Shown here piece by piece: positions 19,168-26,523 of a DNA stretch of 32,339 nt. The stretch comes from Anabaena sp. UHCC 0204 (GTDB taxonomy: Bacteria > Cyanobacteriota > Cyanobacteriia > Cyanobacteriales > Nostocaceae), in contig NZ_VIKW01000032.1 of the NCBI RefSeq assembly GCF_009711975.1, forward strand, positions 1 to 32,339, read 5' to 3'. The translations under genes were made by a program, and so were the position numbers. Position 1 is the stretch's first letter. Each line of letters begins with the position of its first letter. The notes below the pieces were generated by a model, which saw nothing but the letters and a program-made list of their open reading frames with translations, was not told the DNA's origin and made no database searches.

Positions 19168-22100
19168 ATGAGTAACCTACTACAAAAAATTGTAGAACTT
19201 TCTCCCGAAAAACGTCAACTACTGTTACAAAAACTTAATCAACAAAAAGGAAAAGCTGCACCCGCTAAAATTCAACCCCAACGTCGAGATACTCAGACAT
19301 TTTCTTTATCTTTTGCCCAACAAAGGTTATGGTTCTTTAGCCAATTAGAACCAGAAAGCAGTGCTTATAATATTCCTGCTGCTATCCAATTAACAGGAAA
19401 CTTGAATGTATTAGCCCTAGAGAATAGCATTAATCAAATAGTGCATCGTCATCACATATTACGCACTAACTTTAAAGTTATAAACGGCGAACCAGTCCAG
19501 GTAATTCGAGCAGAAACGAATCTACAAATACCAATAATTGACTTACAAAATATTCCTGAAAACACAAGAGAAACAGAAGCTATTCGTTTAGCTAAACTCG
19601 AAGCAGAAAAACCCTTTAACCTAGAAAAAGATTCTCTACTACGGGTTAATTTATTACGTCTTGGTGAAACAAATCATGTGATTTTATTCACCATGCACCA
19701 CATCATTTCTGATGGTTGGTCAACAGGAATACTGATCCGGGAATTGACAACATTTTATAAAGCGTTTGATAGTAACCAAAAATGCAATTTACCTGAATTA
19801 CCTATTCAATATATAGATTTTGCAGTTTGGCAACGTCAATATTTACAAGGAGACATTTTACAAACTCAATTAAACTACTGGAAACAACAGTTAAGTGGTA
19901 ATTTACCCATATTAGAATTACCTACAGACCGTCCACGTCCAGCAATTCAAACTGACAGAGGTACAAGCCAATCTTTTACCCTTTTTCCATCCTTAACAGC
20001 AGCATTAAAAAATCTTTCCCAGCAGGAAGAAGTTACTTTATTTATGATCTTGCTGGCAGCATTTAAAGTTTTATTGTATCGTTATACTCAACAGGAAGAT
20101 ATTTTAGTAGGTACTCCTATTGCTAACCGCAACCGTTCGGAAATAGAAGGATTAATTGGTTTTTTTATTAATACTCTAGTTATCAGAAGTGACTTAGAAG
20201 GAAATCCTACTTTTCAACAACTCTTAACCCAAATTAAAAAAACAACCTTAGCAGCTTATAATCATCAAGATTTGCCCTTTGAACAATTAGTAGAAGAACT
20301 ACAACCAGAAAGAGATTTAAGTCATAGTTCTCTATTTCAAGTCATGTTTATTCTGCAAAATGCACCCACAGAAGTTTTACATTTACCAGATTTAACTCTC
20401 AAATCTTTGCAAGTAGAAAAGAAAACAGCAAACTTTGATTTAACTCTCTCAATGGTAGAAACAGAAACAGGACTAAGAGGTTCATTAGAATATAATACTG
20501 ATTTATTTGATGATGATAGAATTACCCGAATGTTGGCACATTTTCAAACATTATTAGCGGAGATTGTGCTTTATCCTCAACAAAATATTTCTGAATTATC
20601 CCTATTAACAACATCAGAACGGCAGCAAATTCTTCTGGCTGGAAATCATCATCAAATTTCTATTCCTCAACAGTGCATTCATCAACTATTTGAAGCACAA
20701 GTAACTAAAAATCCTGATGCAATAGCAGTAGTTTTTGAGGAAAAAATACTAACTTATCGAGAACTTAACCAACGTGCTAACCAACTAGCAAATTACTTAC
20801 AAAAACAAGGAGTTAAACCAGAAGTTTTAGTAGGAATTTGTTTGGAACGTTCTTTAGAATTAGTTGTAGCAGTGCTGGGAATTCTCAAAGCAGGTGGAGC
20901 ATATCTACCAATTGATCCAGCATATCCCCAAGAGCGGTTAACATATATGTTAACAGATGCTCAAGTATCAATTATTCTCACCCAAAAACAACTATTAGCA
21001 GTTTTACCAAGTGAAAATATACAAACTATTTGTATTGATTATGATTGGCAAAAAATTACTAACAAATCTCTAGAAAATCCTGTAAGTCAGGTAAATATAA
21101 ATCATCTTGCTTATGTGATTTATACCTCTGGTTCTACAGGTAAATCCAAAGGAGTCATGATTGAACATCGCAGTTTAGTAAATGCTTATTTTGCTTGGGA
21201 AGAAGCTTATAAATTAACAGCCATTACCGCACATTTACAAATGGCTAGTTTTTCCTTTGATGTTTTCTCAGGTGACTTAGTTCGCGCTCTTTGTTCTGGT
21301 GCTAAATTAGTAATTTCTCCCCGTCAACTACTACTAGAACCTAAGAAACTTTATCAATTAATGCTGCAAGAAAAAGTAGAATGTGCAGAATTTGTTCCGG
21401 GAGTATTAAGAAACTTAATCCAATATCTAGAACAAACTCAACAACGTCTTGATTTTCTAAAATTACTAATTTGTGGTTCTGATAGTTGGTATATTCAAGA
21501 ATATGATAAATTCTGTCAATATTGCAGTGATAAAACTAGATTAATTAATTCCTTTGGCTTAACAGAAGCAACTATTGATAGTACCTATTTTGAAACAGAA
21601 ACAACTAATTTATCTCCAGTAGCTAAAGATAAATTAGTACCTATAGGAAAACCTTTCACTAATACCCAAATTTATATTTTAGACCAATATTTACAACCTT
21701 TACCTGTAGGTATTTCCGGTGAAATCTATATTGGTGGTGCTGGTTTAGCAAGGGGTTATTTACATAAACCAGAATTAACAGCCAGTAAATTTATACCGAA
21801 TCATTTTTGTGAAGAAACAGGAAGTTTTTTATATAAAACAGGTGATTTAGGACGCTGGCTTCAAGATGGAAATATTGAATTGATTGGTCGACTTGATAAC
21901 CAAGTTAAATTAAGAGGTTTCCGTATTGAATTAGGTGAAATTGAAGCCATACTTAGTAAACACTCAATAGTAAAAGAAGCTGTTGTTATCGTTAGAGAAG
22001 ATCACCCTAAACAGCAACAATTAGTTGCTTATATTGTGTCAGCATTGGCAGATTTTAATCATATCAATTCCAGCACATTTCAGGAATTTTTAAAACAGCA

Positions 22101-23673
22101 GTTACCCAACTACATGATACCTTCTGCTTTTGTGATTCTGGAATCTTTTCCCCTGACACCTAACGGTAAAATTGATCGTCGTGCTTTACCTAAGCCTGAA
22201 TATCAAGAACTACAAACAGCTTTCGTTGCACCTCAAAATCAGACAGAATTAACATTAGCGCAAATTTGGGCTGAAATTCTGAAAGTGGAAAAAGTGGGTA
22301 TTAATGATAATTTCTTTGAACTAGGAGGAAATTCTTTATTAACAACTAAATTAATGCTCAAAATTCGGTCAACTTTGCAAATAGATTTTCCTTTGCGTCT
22401 TCTATTTGAATCACCCACTATTGCGAGTTTGGCAGTTTATTTAGATAAAATTATCAAATCCGAATCTATTGATACATTGATTCCAGAAAATTTGATAGAT
22501 TGGGATCAAGAAACTATTTTGGACTCGCAAATTTACCCATTAAATACTTATCAAAAATCTGCAAAACCACCTCAAGCTATATTATTAACAGGTGCTACCG
22601 GGTTTTTAGGTGCTTTTTTACTGTGGGAACTTTTACAACAAACTCAAGCTGATATTTATTGCTTGGTTAGAGCTAGAGATATAGTATCAGCTAAAAAGAA
22701 AATACAAAAAACCCTAGATTCTTATTTAATTGGAAATGAGAGTTTTTACCAGAGAATTATTCCGGTAATTGGAGATTTATCTCAACCCTATTTAGGACTT
22801 AATAAAAATGAGTTTCAAGATTTAGCTAATCAAGTTGATGTCATTTATCATAATGGTGCTTGGGTAAATCATATTTATCCTTATTCTGTTCTCAAACCTG
22901 CTAATGTTTTAGGTACACAAGAAATATTAAAATTAGCTTGTTTAGGCAAAACAAAACCAGTTCATTTTGTTTCGACTACGAGTATTTTTTCTCAATCAAG
23001 CATTTCTGGAATTCAGGTAATCACTGAAGCAGATAACAGTGATACTTATCCAGTCAAAACTAATGGTTATGTACAAACTAAATGGGTGAGTGAGAAATTA
23101 TTAGACGCTGCTAAAAATAGAGGTATTCCTATTAGTATTTATAGAATAGGTCGTGTTTCTGGACATAGCCAAACGGGAGTTTTTAATATTAATGACTTGC
23201 TATATAAATTAATCATTGGCTGTATTCAACTTGGTACTGTCCCAAATCGGGATATTCAGGAAGATATTATGCCTGTTGATTATGTTAGTAAAGCCATAGT
23301 TTATCTATCAACACAGGAGAAATCTTTGGATAAAGCCTTTCATTTATTCAACAATCAAGTTGTGCATACAGATAATTTATTGAGGGTAATTCACTCCTAT
23401 GGCTATCAAGTGAAACAAGTTCCATATCAAGATTGGCGATCGCAATTAATTAATGTTGTTGGAGATTTGCCAGAACATCCTTTATATCCACTCATCCCAT
23501 TGTTTTCAGCTAAAACTTCTCAAGGTAAATCGGAGAAATCAGATACTTTACGGTTTGATTCTCAAAATGTAATTACTGGACTTGCTGATTCTTCTATTAT
23601 CTGTCCAGATATTGATGATCAATTACTAAATACTTACATTTCCTATTTAGCTAAACAGGGATTTATTCACTGA
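19168..23673 (+). CDS. NRPS termination module C-A(Orn)-PCP-R with reductive release
   Basis: A 1501-residue module. A short N-terminal helix (IVELSPEKRQLLLQKL) resembles that of the stand-alone C protein. C domain at about 42-480 with SFAQQRLWFFSQ and intact HHIISDG. A domain at about 500-1020 with YTSGSTGKSKG and an unusual NSFGLTE in place of NxYGPTE. The specificity residues read D-V-G-E-I-G-S-I-D-K, identical to the code I recall for ornithine in gramicidin S and bacitracin synthetases. PCP FELGGNSLL with Ser1056 (GGNS instead of GGHS). Residues about 1125-1500 are a thioester reductase of the extended SDR type: LLTGATGFLG near 1140 for NAD(P)H, and Tyr1301/Lys1305 in YVQTK. It should release the chain as an aldehyde, or as an alcohol after a second reduction. 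No thioesterase is present. This is the last module. Confidence 0.95.
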   Translation: MSNLLQKIVELSPEKRQLLLQKLNQQKGKAAPAKIQPQRRDTQTFSLSFAQQRLWFFSQLEPESSAYNIPAAIQLTGNLNVLALENSINQIVHRHHILRTNFKVINGEPVQVIRAETNLQIPIIDLQNIPENTRETEAIRLAKLEAEKPFNLEKDSLLRVNLLRLGETNHVILFTMHHIISDGWSTGILIRELTTFYKAFDSNQKCNLPELPIQYIDFAVWQRQYLQGDILQTQLNYWKQQLSGNLPILELPTDRPRPAIQTDRGTSQSFTLFPSLTAALKNLSQQEEVTLFMILLAAFKVLLYRYTQQEDILVGTPIANRNRSEIEGLIGFFINTLVIRSDLEGNPTFQQLLTQIKKTTLAAYNHQDLPFEQLVEELQPERDLSHSSLFQVMFILQNAPTEVLHLPDLTLKSLQVEKKTANFDLTLSMVETETGLRGSLEYNTDLFDDDRITRMLAHFQTLLAEIVLYPQQNISELSLLTTSERQQILLAGNHHQISIPQQCIHQLFEAQVTKNPDAIAVVFEEKILTYRELNQRANQLANYLQKQGVKPEVLVGICLERSLELVVAVLGILKAGGAYLPIDPAYPQERLTYMLTDAQVSIILTQKQLLAVLPSENIQTICIDYDWQKITNKSLENPVSQVNINHLAYVIYTSGSTGKSKGVMIEHRSLVNAYFAWEEAYKLTAITAHLQMASFSFDVFSGDLVRALCSGAKLVISPRQLLLEPKKLYQLMLQEKVECAEFVPGVLRNLIQYLEQTQQRLDFLKLLICGSDSWYIQEYDKFCQYCSDKTRLINSFGLTEATIDSTYFETETTNLSPVAKDKLVPIGKPFTNTQIYILDQYLQPLPVGISGEIYIGGAGLARGYLHKPELTASKFIPNHFCEETGSFLYKTGDLGRWLQDGNIELIGRLDNQVKLRGFRIELGEIEAILSKHSIVKEAVVIVREDHPKQQQLVAYIVSALADFNHINSSTFQEFLKQQLPNYMIPSAFVILESFPLTPNGKIDRRALPKPEYQELQTAFVAPQNQTELTLAQIWAEILKVEKVGINDNFFELGGNSLLTTKLMLKIRSTLQIDFPLRLLFESPTIASLAVYLDKIIKSESIDTLIPENLIDWDQETILDSQIYPLNTYQKSAKPPQAILLTGATGFLGAFLLWELLQQTQADIYCLVRARDIVSAKKKIQKTLDSYLIGNESFYQRIIPVIGDLSQPYLGLNKNEFQDLANQVDVIYHNGAWVNHIYPYSVLKPANVLGTQEILKLACLGKTKPVHFVSTTSIFSQSSISGIQVITEADNSDTYPVKTNGYVQTKWVSEKLLDAAKNRGIPISIYRIGRVSGHSQTGVFNINDLLYKLIIGCIQLGTVPNRDIQEDIMPVDYVSKAIVYLSTQEKSLDKAFHLFNNQVVHTDNLLRVIHSYGYQVKQVPYQDWRSQLINVVGDLPEHPLYPLIPLFSAKTSQGKSEKSDTLRFDSQNVITGLADSSIICPDIDDQLLNTYISYLAKQGFIH

Positions 23674-23722
23674 ACATAATTACAAAGTTTACTAACAACA
23701 ACTACACCAAAAAATTAAAATC

Positions 23723-25147
23723 ATGCAAACACAAGAATTTAAAAAACAACAACAGTCTGATCAACTTAGTCTCAATAATCATCAACAACAATATCTCAAT
23801 AATTTTATTACTCGCTATAATCAGAAAACACCCAAATCTAAACAACAATCTCAAAGTTATCGTTATGTTTTAGCTGATGTTCGCGGTTCAGCCGGTTTTC
23901 GTTCTCCTATTAAAGAAATTGTTTATCCTATCGTGGGCAAATACGCTTCTGGTGCGCGGATGACGGATATTGATGGCAATGAATATGTAGATTTAATGAT
24001 GGGTTTTGGTATCAATTTATTTGGCTATAATCCTGAATTTATCAAAGAAGCTATTAGCGAAAGATTAGAGCAAGGTATTCATATTGGACCACAATCAGAT
24101 TTAGCTGGTGAAGTTGCAGAATTATTTTCTGAAGTTACAGGAATGGAACGAGTAACATTCAGTAATACTGGCACAGAAGCAGTAATAACAGCTTTACGAC
24201 TAGCGCGAGCGACAACAGGCCGTTATAAAATAGCTATGTTTTCTGGCTCTTATCATGGTCATTCTGATGCAACTTTAGTACAAGCAAAAATTCAGGATGA
24301 GATTACAGAAATAGTACCAATGTTTCCTGGAGTATCAACCAGTATTTTGGCAGATGTGTTAGTTTTAAACTATGGTGATCCTCAATCTTTAGAAATCATC
24401 AAACAGCATCAACAAGAATTAGCTGCTGTCATTATTGAACCTGTACAAAATAGTCGTCCAGATATCCAACCAAAAGAGTTTTTACATCAGTTGAGAAAAT
24501 TAACTGAAGATGCAGGAATAGCATTAATTTTTGATGAAATGCTGACTGGTTTTCGTTTACATCCAGGTGGAGCGCAAGCATGGTTTGGTGTGCAAGCGGA
24601 TATTGCCACCTATGGAAAAATTATAGGTGGGGGAATGCCTATTGGTGTAATTGCTGGTAAAGCTAAATATATGGATAGAATTGATGGGGGAATGTGGAAT
24701 TTTGGAGATAATTCTTCACCACAAGTAGCTACAACTTTTTTTGCTGGGACTTATTGTAAACATCCTTTATCTATGGTAGCAGCTAGGGCAGTTTTGCAAT
24801 ATTTGAAAATACAAGGTTCGGCTCTTCAAGACAAATTAAATCAACGATCTTCCGACTTTATTCAAGAAATTAATTCCTATTTTCAAGAGGATGGTGTACC
24901 CATTAAAATGGCCAATTGTGGCTCGATTTTTAATGCTGTTCCTTTTGAAAATTCTGCTAATGCTACTAAATCAGTAATATCAGAAAATAAGGATTTGATT
25001 TATTATCATCTTATTCATAAAGGTGTGTTCATTCGTTCTGGTGGTGGGTTATTATCCACAGCACATACTGATGAAGATTTAGATTTTGTCATTCAAGCAA
25101 TTAAAGAAAGTGTGAAAGAATTACGAGGAGGTGGGTTTTTACCATAA
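23723..25147 (+). CDS. PLP-dependent class III aminotransferase, AMT type
   Basis: A 474-residue fold-type I aminotransferase related to glutamate-1-semialdehyde aminomutase. PLP is held by Lys299 in TYGKIIGGG; DEMLTGFRL and SGSYHGHSD are also visible. The block from about residue 50 (GSAGFR, KEIVYPIVG, DIDGNEYVDLMMGFG, LFGYNP, IGPQSDLAGEVAEL) matches the aminotransferase domains embedded in mycosubtilin- and microcystin-type megasynthases better than the housekeeping heme enzyme. Here it is a free protein. Placed 49 nt after the reductase-terminated NRPS, it most likely aminates the released peptide aldehyde to a primary amine, as MxcL is known to do in myxochelin biosynthesis. An alternative is amination of the PKS beta-ketone if the KR is inactive. 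The first 45 residues are Gln/Asn-rich and probably disordered. Confidence 0.92.
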   Translation: MQTQEFKKQQQSDQLSLNNHQQQYLNNFITRYNQKTPKSKQQSQSYRYVLADVRGSAGFRSPIKEIVYPIVGKYASGARMTDIDGNEYVDLMMGFGINLFGYNPEFIKEAISERLEQGIHIGPQSDLAGEVAELFSEVTGMERVTFSNTGTEAVITALRLARATTGRYKIAMFSGSYHGHSDATLVQAKIQDEITEIVPMFPGVSTSILADVLVLNYGDPQSLEIIKQHQQELAAVIIEPVQNSRPDIQPKEFLHQLRKLTEDAGIALIFDEMLTGFRLHPGGAQAWFGVQADIATYGKIIGGGMPIGVIAGKAKYMDRIDGGMWNFGDNSSPQVATTFFAGTYCKHPLSMVAARAVLQYLKIQGSALQDKLNQRSSDFIQEINSYFQEDGVPIKMANCGSIFNAVPFENSANATKSVISENKDLIYYHLIHKGVFIRSGGGLLSTAHTDEDLDFVIQAIKESVKELRGGGFLP

Positions 25148-25184
25148 ATTGATTATTCTGCAAATAATTAAGTTGATAATAACT

Positions 25185-25189
25185 AGGAG
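25185..25189 (+). promoter_or_regulatory. Strong ribosome binding site (AGGAG) for the methyltransferase gene
   Basis: AGGAG lies 8 nt before the ATG at 25198. It is the clearest Shine-Dalgarno in the cluster, where several other genes have weak sites or none. It supports the chosen start and suggests independent, efficient initiation. Confidence 0.7.
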
Positions 25190-25197
25190 ATGCTTTC

Positions 25198-25959
25198 ATG
25201 GTAAAAGTAGAAATTGATTCAAAATATGATTCTTGGGCAAAAATTTACAATCAATATTGGGGTTTAGAATATTGCCAACACAATTTACCTCCTTTTGAAA
25301 AGCTATTAAAGCAATATAATATTCTACCCAATGCAAAACTTCTTGATTTATGTTGCGGGACTGGACACATGGCACAACATTTAATCAATCAAGGCTATCA
25401 AGTTACAGGTCTTGATATTTCTGAATCCATGTTGCAATATGCTCGTAAAAATGCCCCTAATGCTAATTTTATTCTTGATGATGCCAGGTTTTTTAATTTG
25501 CCATCTAGTTTTGATACGGTGATTTCTCCTAGTGGTAGCCTTAACCATTTCATGAGTCTTGAAGAACTCAAAGAAGTTTTTATGAGGGTGTATGATGCAC
25601 TGTTGGATAATGGTGTTTTTCTGTTTGGTTTAAATTTGGAGGAAGGTTATAAATCTTGGAATGGTTCTTTAACAGATGGAGATGTACAAGATAATTATGC
25701 TTGGGCTTGTTGTGATAGCTATAATGCAGAGGAGAAAATTGCACAATTTAAAATCACTATCTTTGAGTTAGTGGAAAATGTTTGGCAGCGTTTAGATATT
25801 AATAATTTGGTAAAACCTTATGCTCCATTGGAAATTATTTCCATACTTGAAAATATCGGTTTTACAAATATCAGCGTTTATGATCAGCAGGGAAATTTAG
25901 CTGGTGAAGAATGTAATCGCTTTGCTATTTTTGCTGGATTTAAGTTTGTTAATAAATAG
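25198..25959 (+). CDS. Class I SAM-dependent methyltransferase
   Basis: A 253-residue soluble methyltransferase. Motif I is LLDLCCGTG (residues 48-56), followed by GLDIS at the end of beta-2 and a motif-IV-like region FDTVISPSGSLNHF. No membrane segment or signal peptide is seen. Sequence alone does not tell N- from O-methylation. It lies between the aminotransferase and the MbtH gene, with gaps of 50 and 18 nt, so it is most likely a tailoring enzyme of the same peptide. Possible targets are the terminal amine formed after reductive release, the hydroxyl of the hydroxylated Asn or of the PKS unit, or a side-chain nitrogen of Orn. It is distinct from the N-methyltransferase domain inside the second NRPS. 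Confidence 0.88.
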   Translation: MVKVEIDSKYDSWAKIYNQYWGLEYCQHNLPPFEKLLKQYNILPNAKLLDLCCGTGHMAQHLINQGYQVTGLDISESMLQYARKNAPNANFILDDARFFNLPSSFDTVISPSGSLNHFMSLEELKEVFMRVYDALLDNGVFLFGLNLEEGYKSWNGSLTDGDVQDNYAWACCDSYNAEEKIAQFKITIFELVENVWQRLDINNLVKPYAPLEIISILENIGFTNISVYDQQGNLAGEECNRFAIFAGFKFVNK

Positions 25960-25966
25960 TCAACAC

Positions 25967-25971
25967 GGGAG
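25967..25971 (+). promoter_or_regulatory. Ribosome binding site (GGGAG) for the MbtH-like gene
   Basis: GGGAG lies 6 nt upstream of the ATG at 25978 and fixes the start of this short gene. Confidence 0.6.
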
Positions 25972-25977
25972 TTAACA

Positions 25978-26202
25978 ATGAGTAGAGAAAATACAGAAGA
26001 CACCACAATTTACAAAGTTGTAGTTAACCATGAAGAACAATATTCTATCTGGCCTGCTGATAGAGATAATGCCCTTGGTTGGAAAGATGCAGGTAAAACT
26101 GGTTTGAAGTCAGAATGTCTAGAATATATTAAGGAAGTGTGGACTGATATGCGACCACTGAGTTTAAGAAAGCAAATGGAGGAAGTTGCTGGTAAAAGTT
26201 AG
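25978..26202 (+). CDS. MbtH-like protein, NRPS adenylation-domain chaperone/activator
   Basis: A 74-residue protein with the MbtH signature: [12 protein letters not shown], a Cys-containing SECLEYI segment and [10 protein letters not shown]. The proline that usually sits between WP and GW is replaced (DNALGW). MbtH-like proteins bind the N-terminal subdomain of A domains and raise their solubility and activity. Some of the four complete or partial A domains here presumably depend on it. It is the last gene of the cluster, 18 nt after the methyltransferase, and the next gene is on the opposite strand. Confidence 0.96.
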   Translation: MSRENTEDTTIYKVVVNHEEQYSIWPADRDNALGWKDAGKTGLKSECLEYIKEVWTDMRPLSLRKQMEEVAGKS

Positions 26203-26220
26203 TAGTACAAATAGTCTTTG

Positions 26221-26349
26221 TAAGTAGGTAGATGCTAATCACCCAACTATGTAACGAACTGTAAATTACCCAAAACTCTTGGGATTGCTGCGTTCCACTC
26301 CGTTCCACTCGCAATGACATAGTTATAAGTTTTCCCACCTACCTACTTA
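26221..26349. repeat. MITE-like element with 11-bp terminal inverted repeats
   Basis: The left end TAAGTAGGTAG (26221-26231) and right end CTACCTACTTA (26339-26349) are perfect inverted repeats bounding 129 bp. The outermost TA on each side fits a TA target duplication. The interior contains, on the minus strand, ATGTCATTGCGAGTGGAACG, which resembles the CATTGCGAGCG...GCAATC interspersed repeat that I recall from many cyanobacterial genomes. No transposase is encoded, so it would have been mobilised in trans. Confidence 0.75.
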
Positions 26350-26365
26350 ATTCATGAATTACCCC

Positions 26366-26401
26366 TACGCAAGAATCAGGTTTTGAGTTCAATCTTGCGT
26401 A
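26366..26401. repeat. Stem-loop with a 9-bp stem, related to the second repeat family
   Basis: TACGCAAGA (26366-26374) pairs with TCTTGCGTA (26393-26401) around an 18-nt loop. The right arm lies within TTGCGTAAGTCCT (26395-26407), identical to the terminal repeat of the element at 28719-28809. This may be a decayed or shortened copy. A terminator role is possible, but no T-run follows. Confidence 0.55.
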
Positions 26402-26469
26402 AGTCCTAATTATAAAAAATATTCAATTAATTTTTGTAGGATAGATATATTGCTTCCCTTTGTTAGACT

Positions 26470-26493
26470 TGGACGGGCTATAAGCCCATTCCA
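26470..26493 (-). terminator. Hairpin downstream of the acylase gene, possible terminator
   Basis: GGGCT (26475-26479) and AGCCC (26483-26487) form a stem with an ATA loop, extended by TGGA/TCCA at the edges. It lies about 31 bases past the acylase stop on the minus strand. No clear U-tract follows, so the terminator assignment is weak. A GGGCTTATAGCCC sequence is also a common dispersed repeat. Confidence 0.35.
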
Positions 26494-26523
26494 CAAGATT
26501 GAATTATTAGGATTTTCAACTCA

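Larger units (their letters stand above)
1..26202 (+). other. Hybrid NRPS/PKS biosynthetic gene cluster (left end cut off)
   Basis: Ten consecutive plus-strand genes encode megasynthases and tailoring enzymes. Intergenic gaps are 18, 20, -4, 16, 13, 7, 49, 50 and 18 nt, so a single transcript is likely. Colinear reading gives X, Ser, N-methyl-Xaa, a malonate-derived C2 unit, Asn and Orn, then reductive release. The assembly line must begin left of the window, because the first reading frame opens inside an adenylation domain. No thioesterase, epimerisation domain, transporter, TonB receptor, regulator or phosphopantetheinyl transferase gene is visible, so these are missing or lie to the left or elsewhere. 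The right boundary is probably the MbtH gene, since the next gene is convergent. The product is not one I recognise. Confidence 0.93.
26203..26523. other. Convergent intergenic region with repeats, no gene
   Basis: This 321-base stretch separates the cluster's last gene (+) from the acylase (-). It holds a MITE-like element (26221-26349), the palindrome AATTCATGAATT at 26349-26360, a 9-bp stem-loop (26366-26401) and a GGGCT/AGCCC hairpin (26470-26493). I see no credible coding sequence. The short minus-strand frame over 26129-26338 only reads through the repeat. Confidence 0.8.

Noticed and set aside
23723-25147. Housekeeping glutamate-1-semialdehyde aminomutase (hemL)
   Set aside because: The N-terminal block and the context match AMT enzymes of NRPS/PKS pathways, and the gene lies inside the operon between an NRPS and tailoring genes.
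26129-26338. Short minus-strand frame overlapping the MbtH gene end
   Set aside because: Most of it reads through the MITE-like repeat and the rest through a conserved MbtH C terminus. It is not a credible gene.
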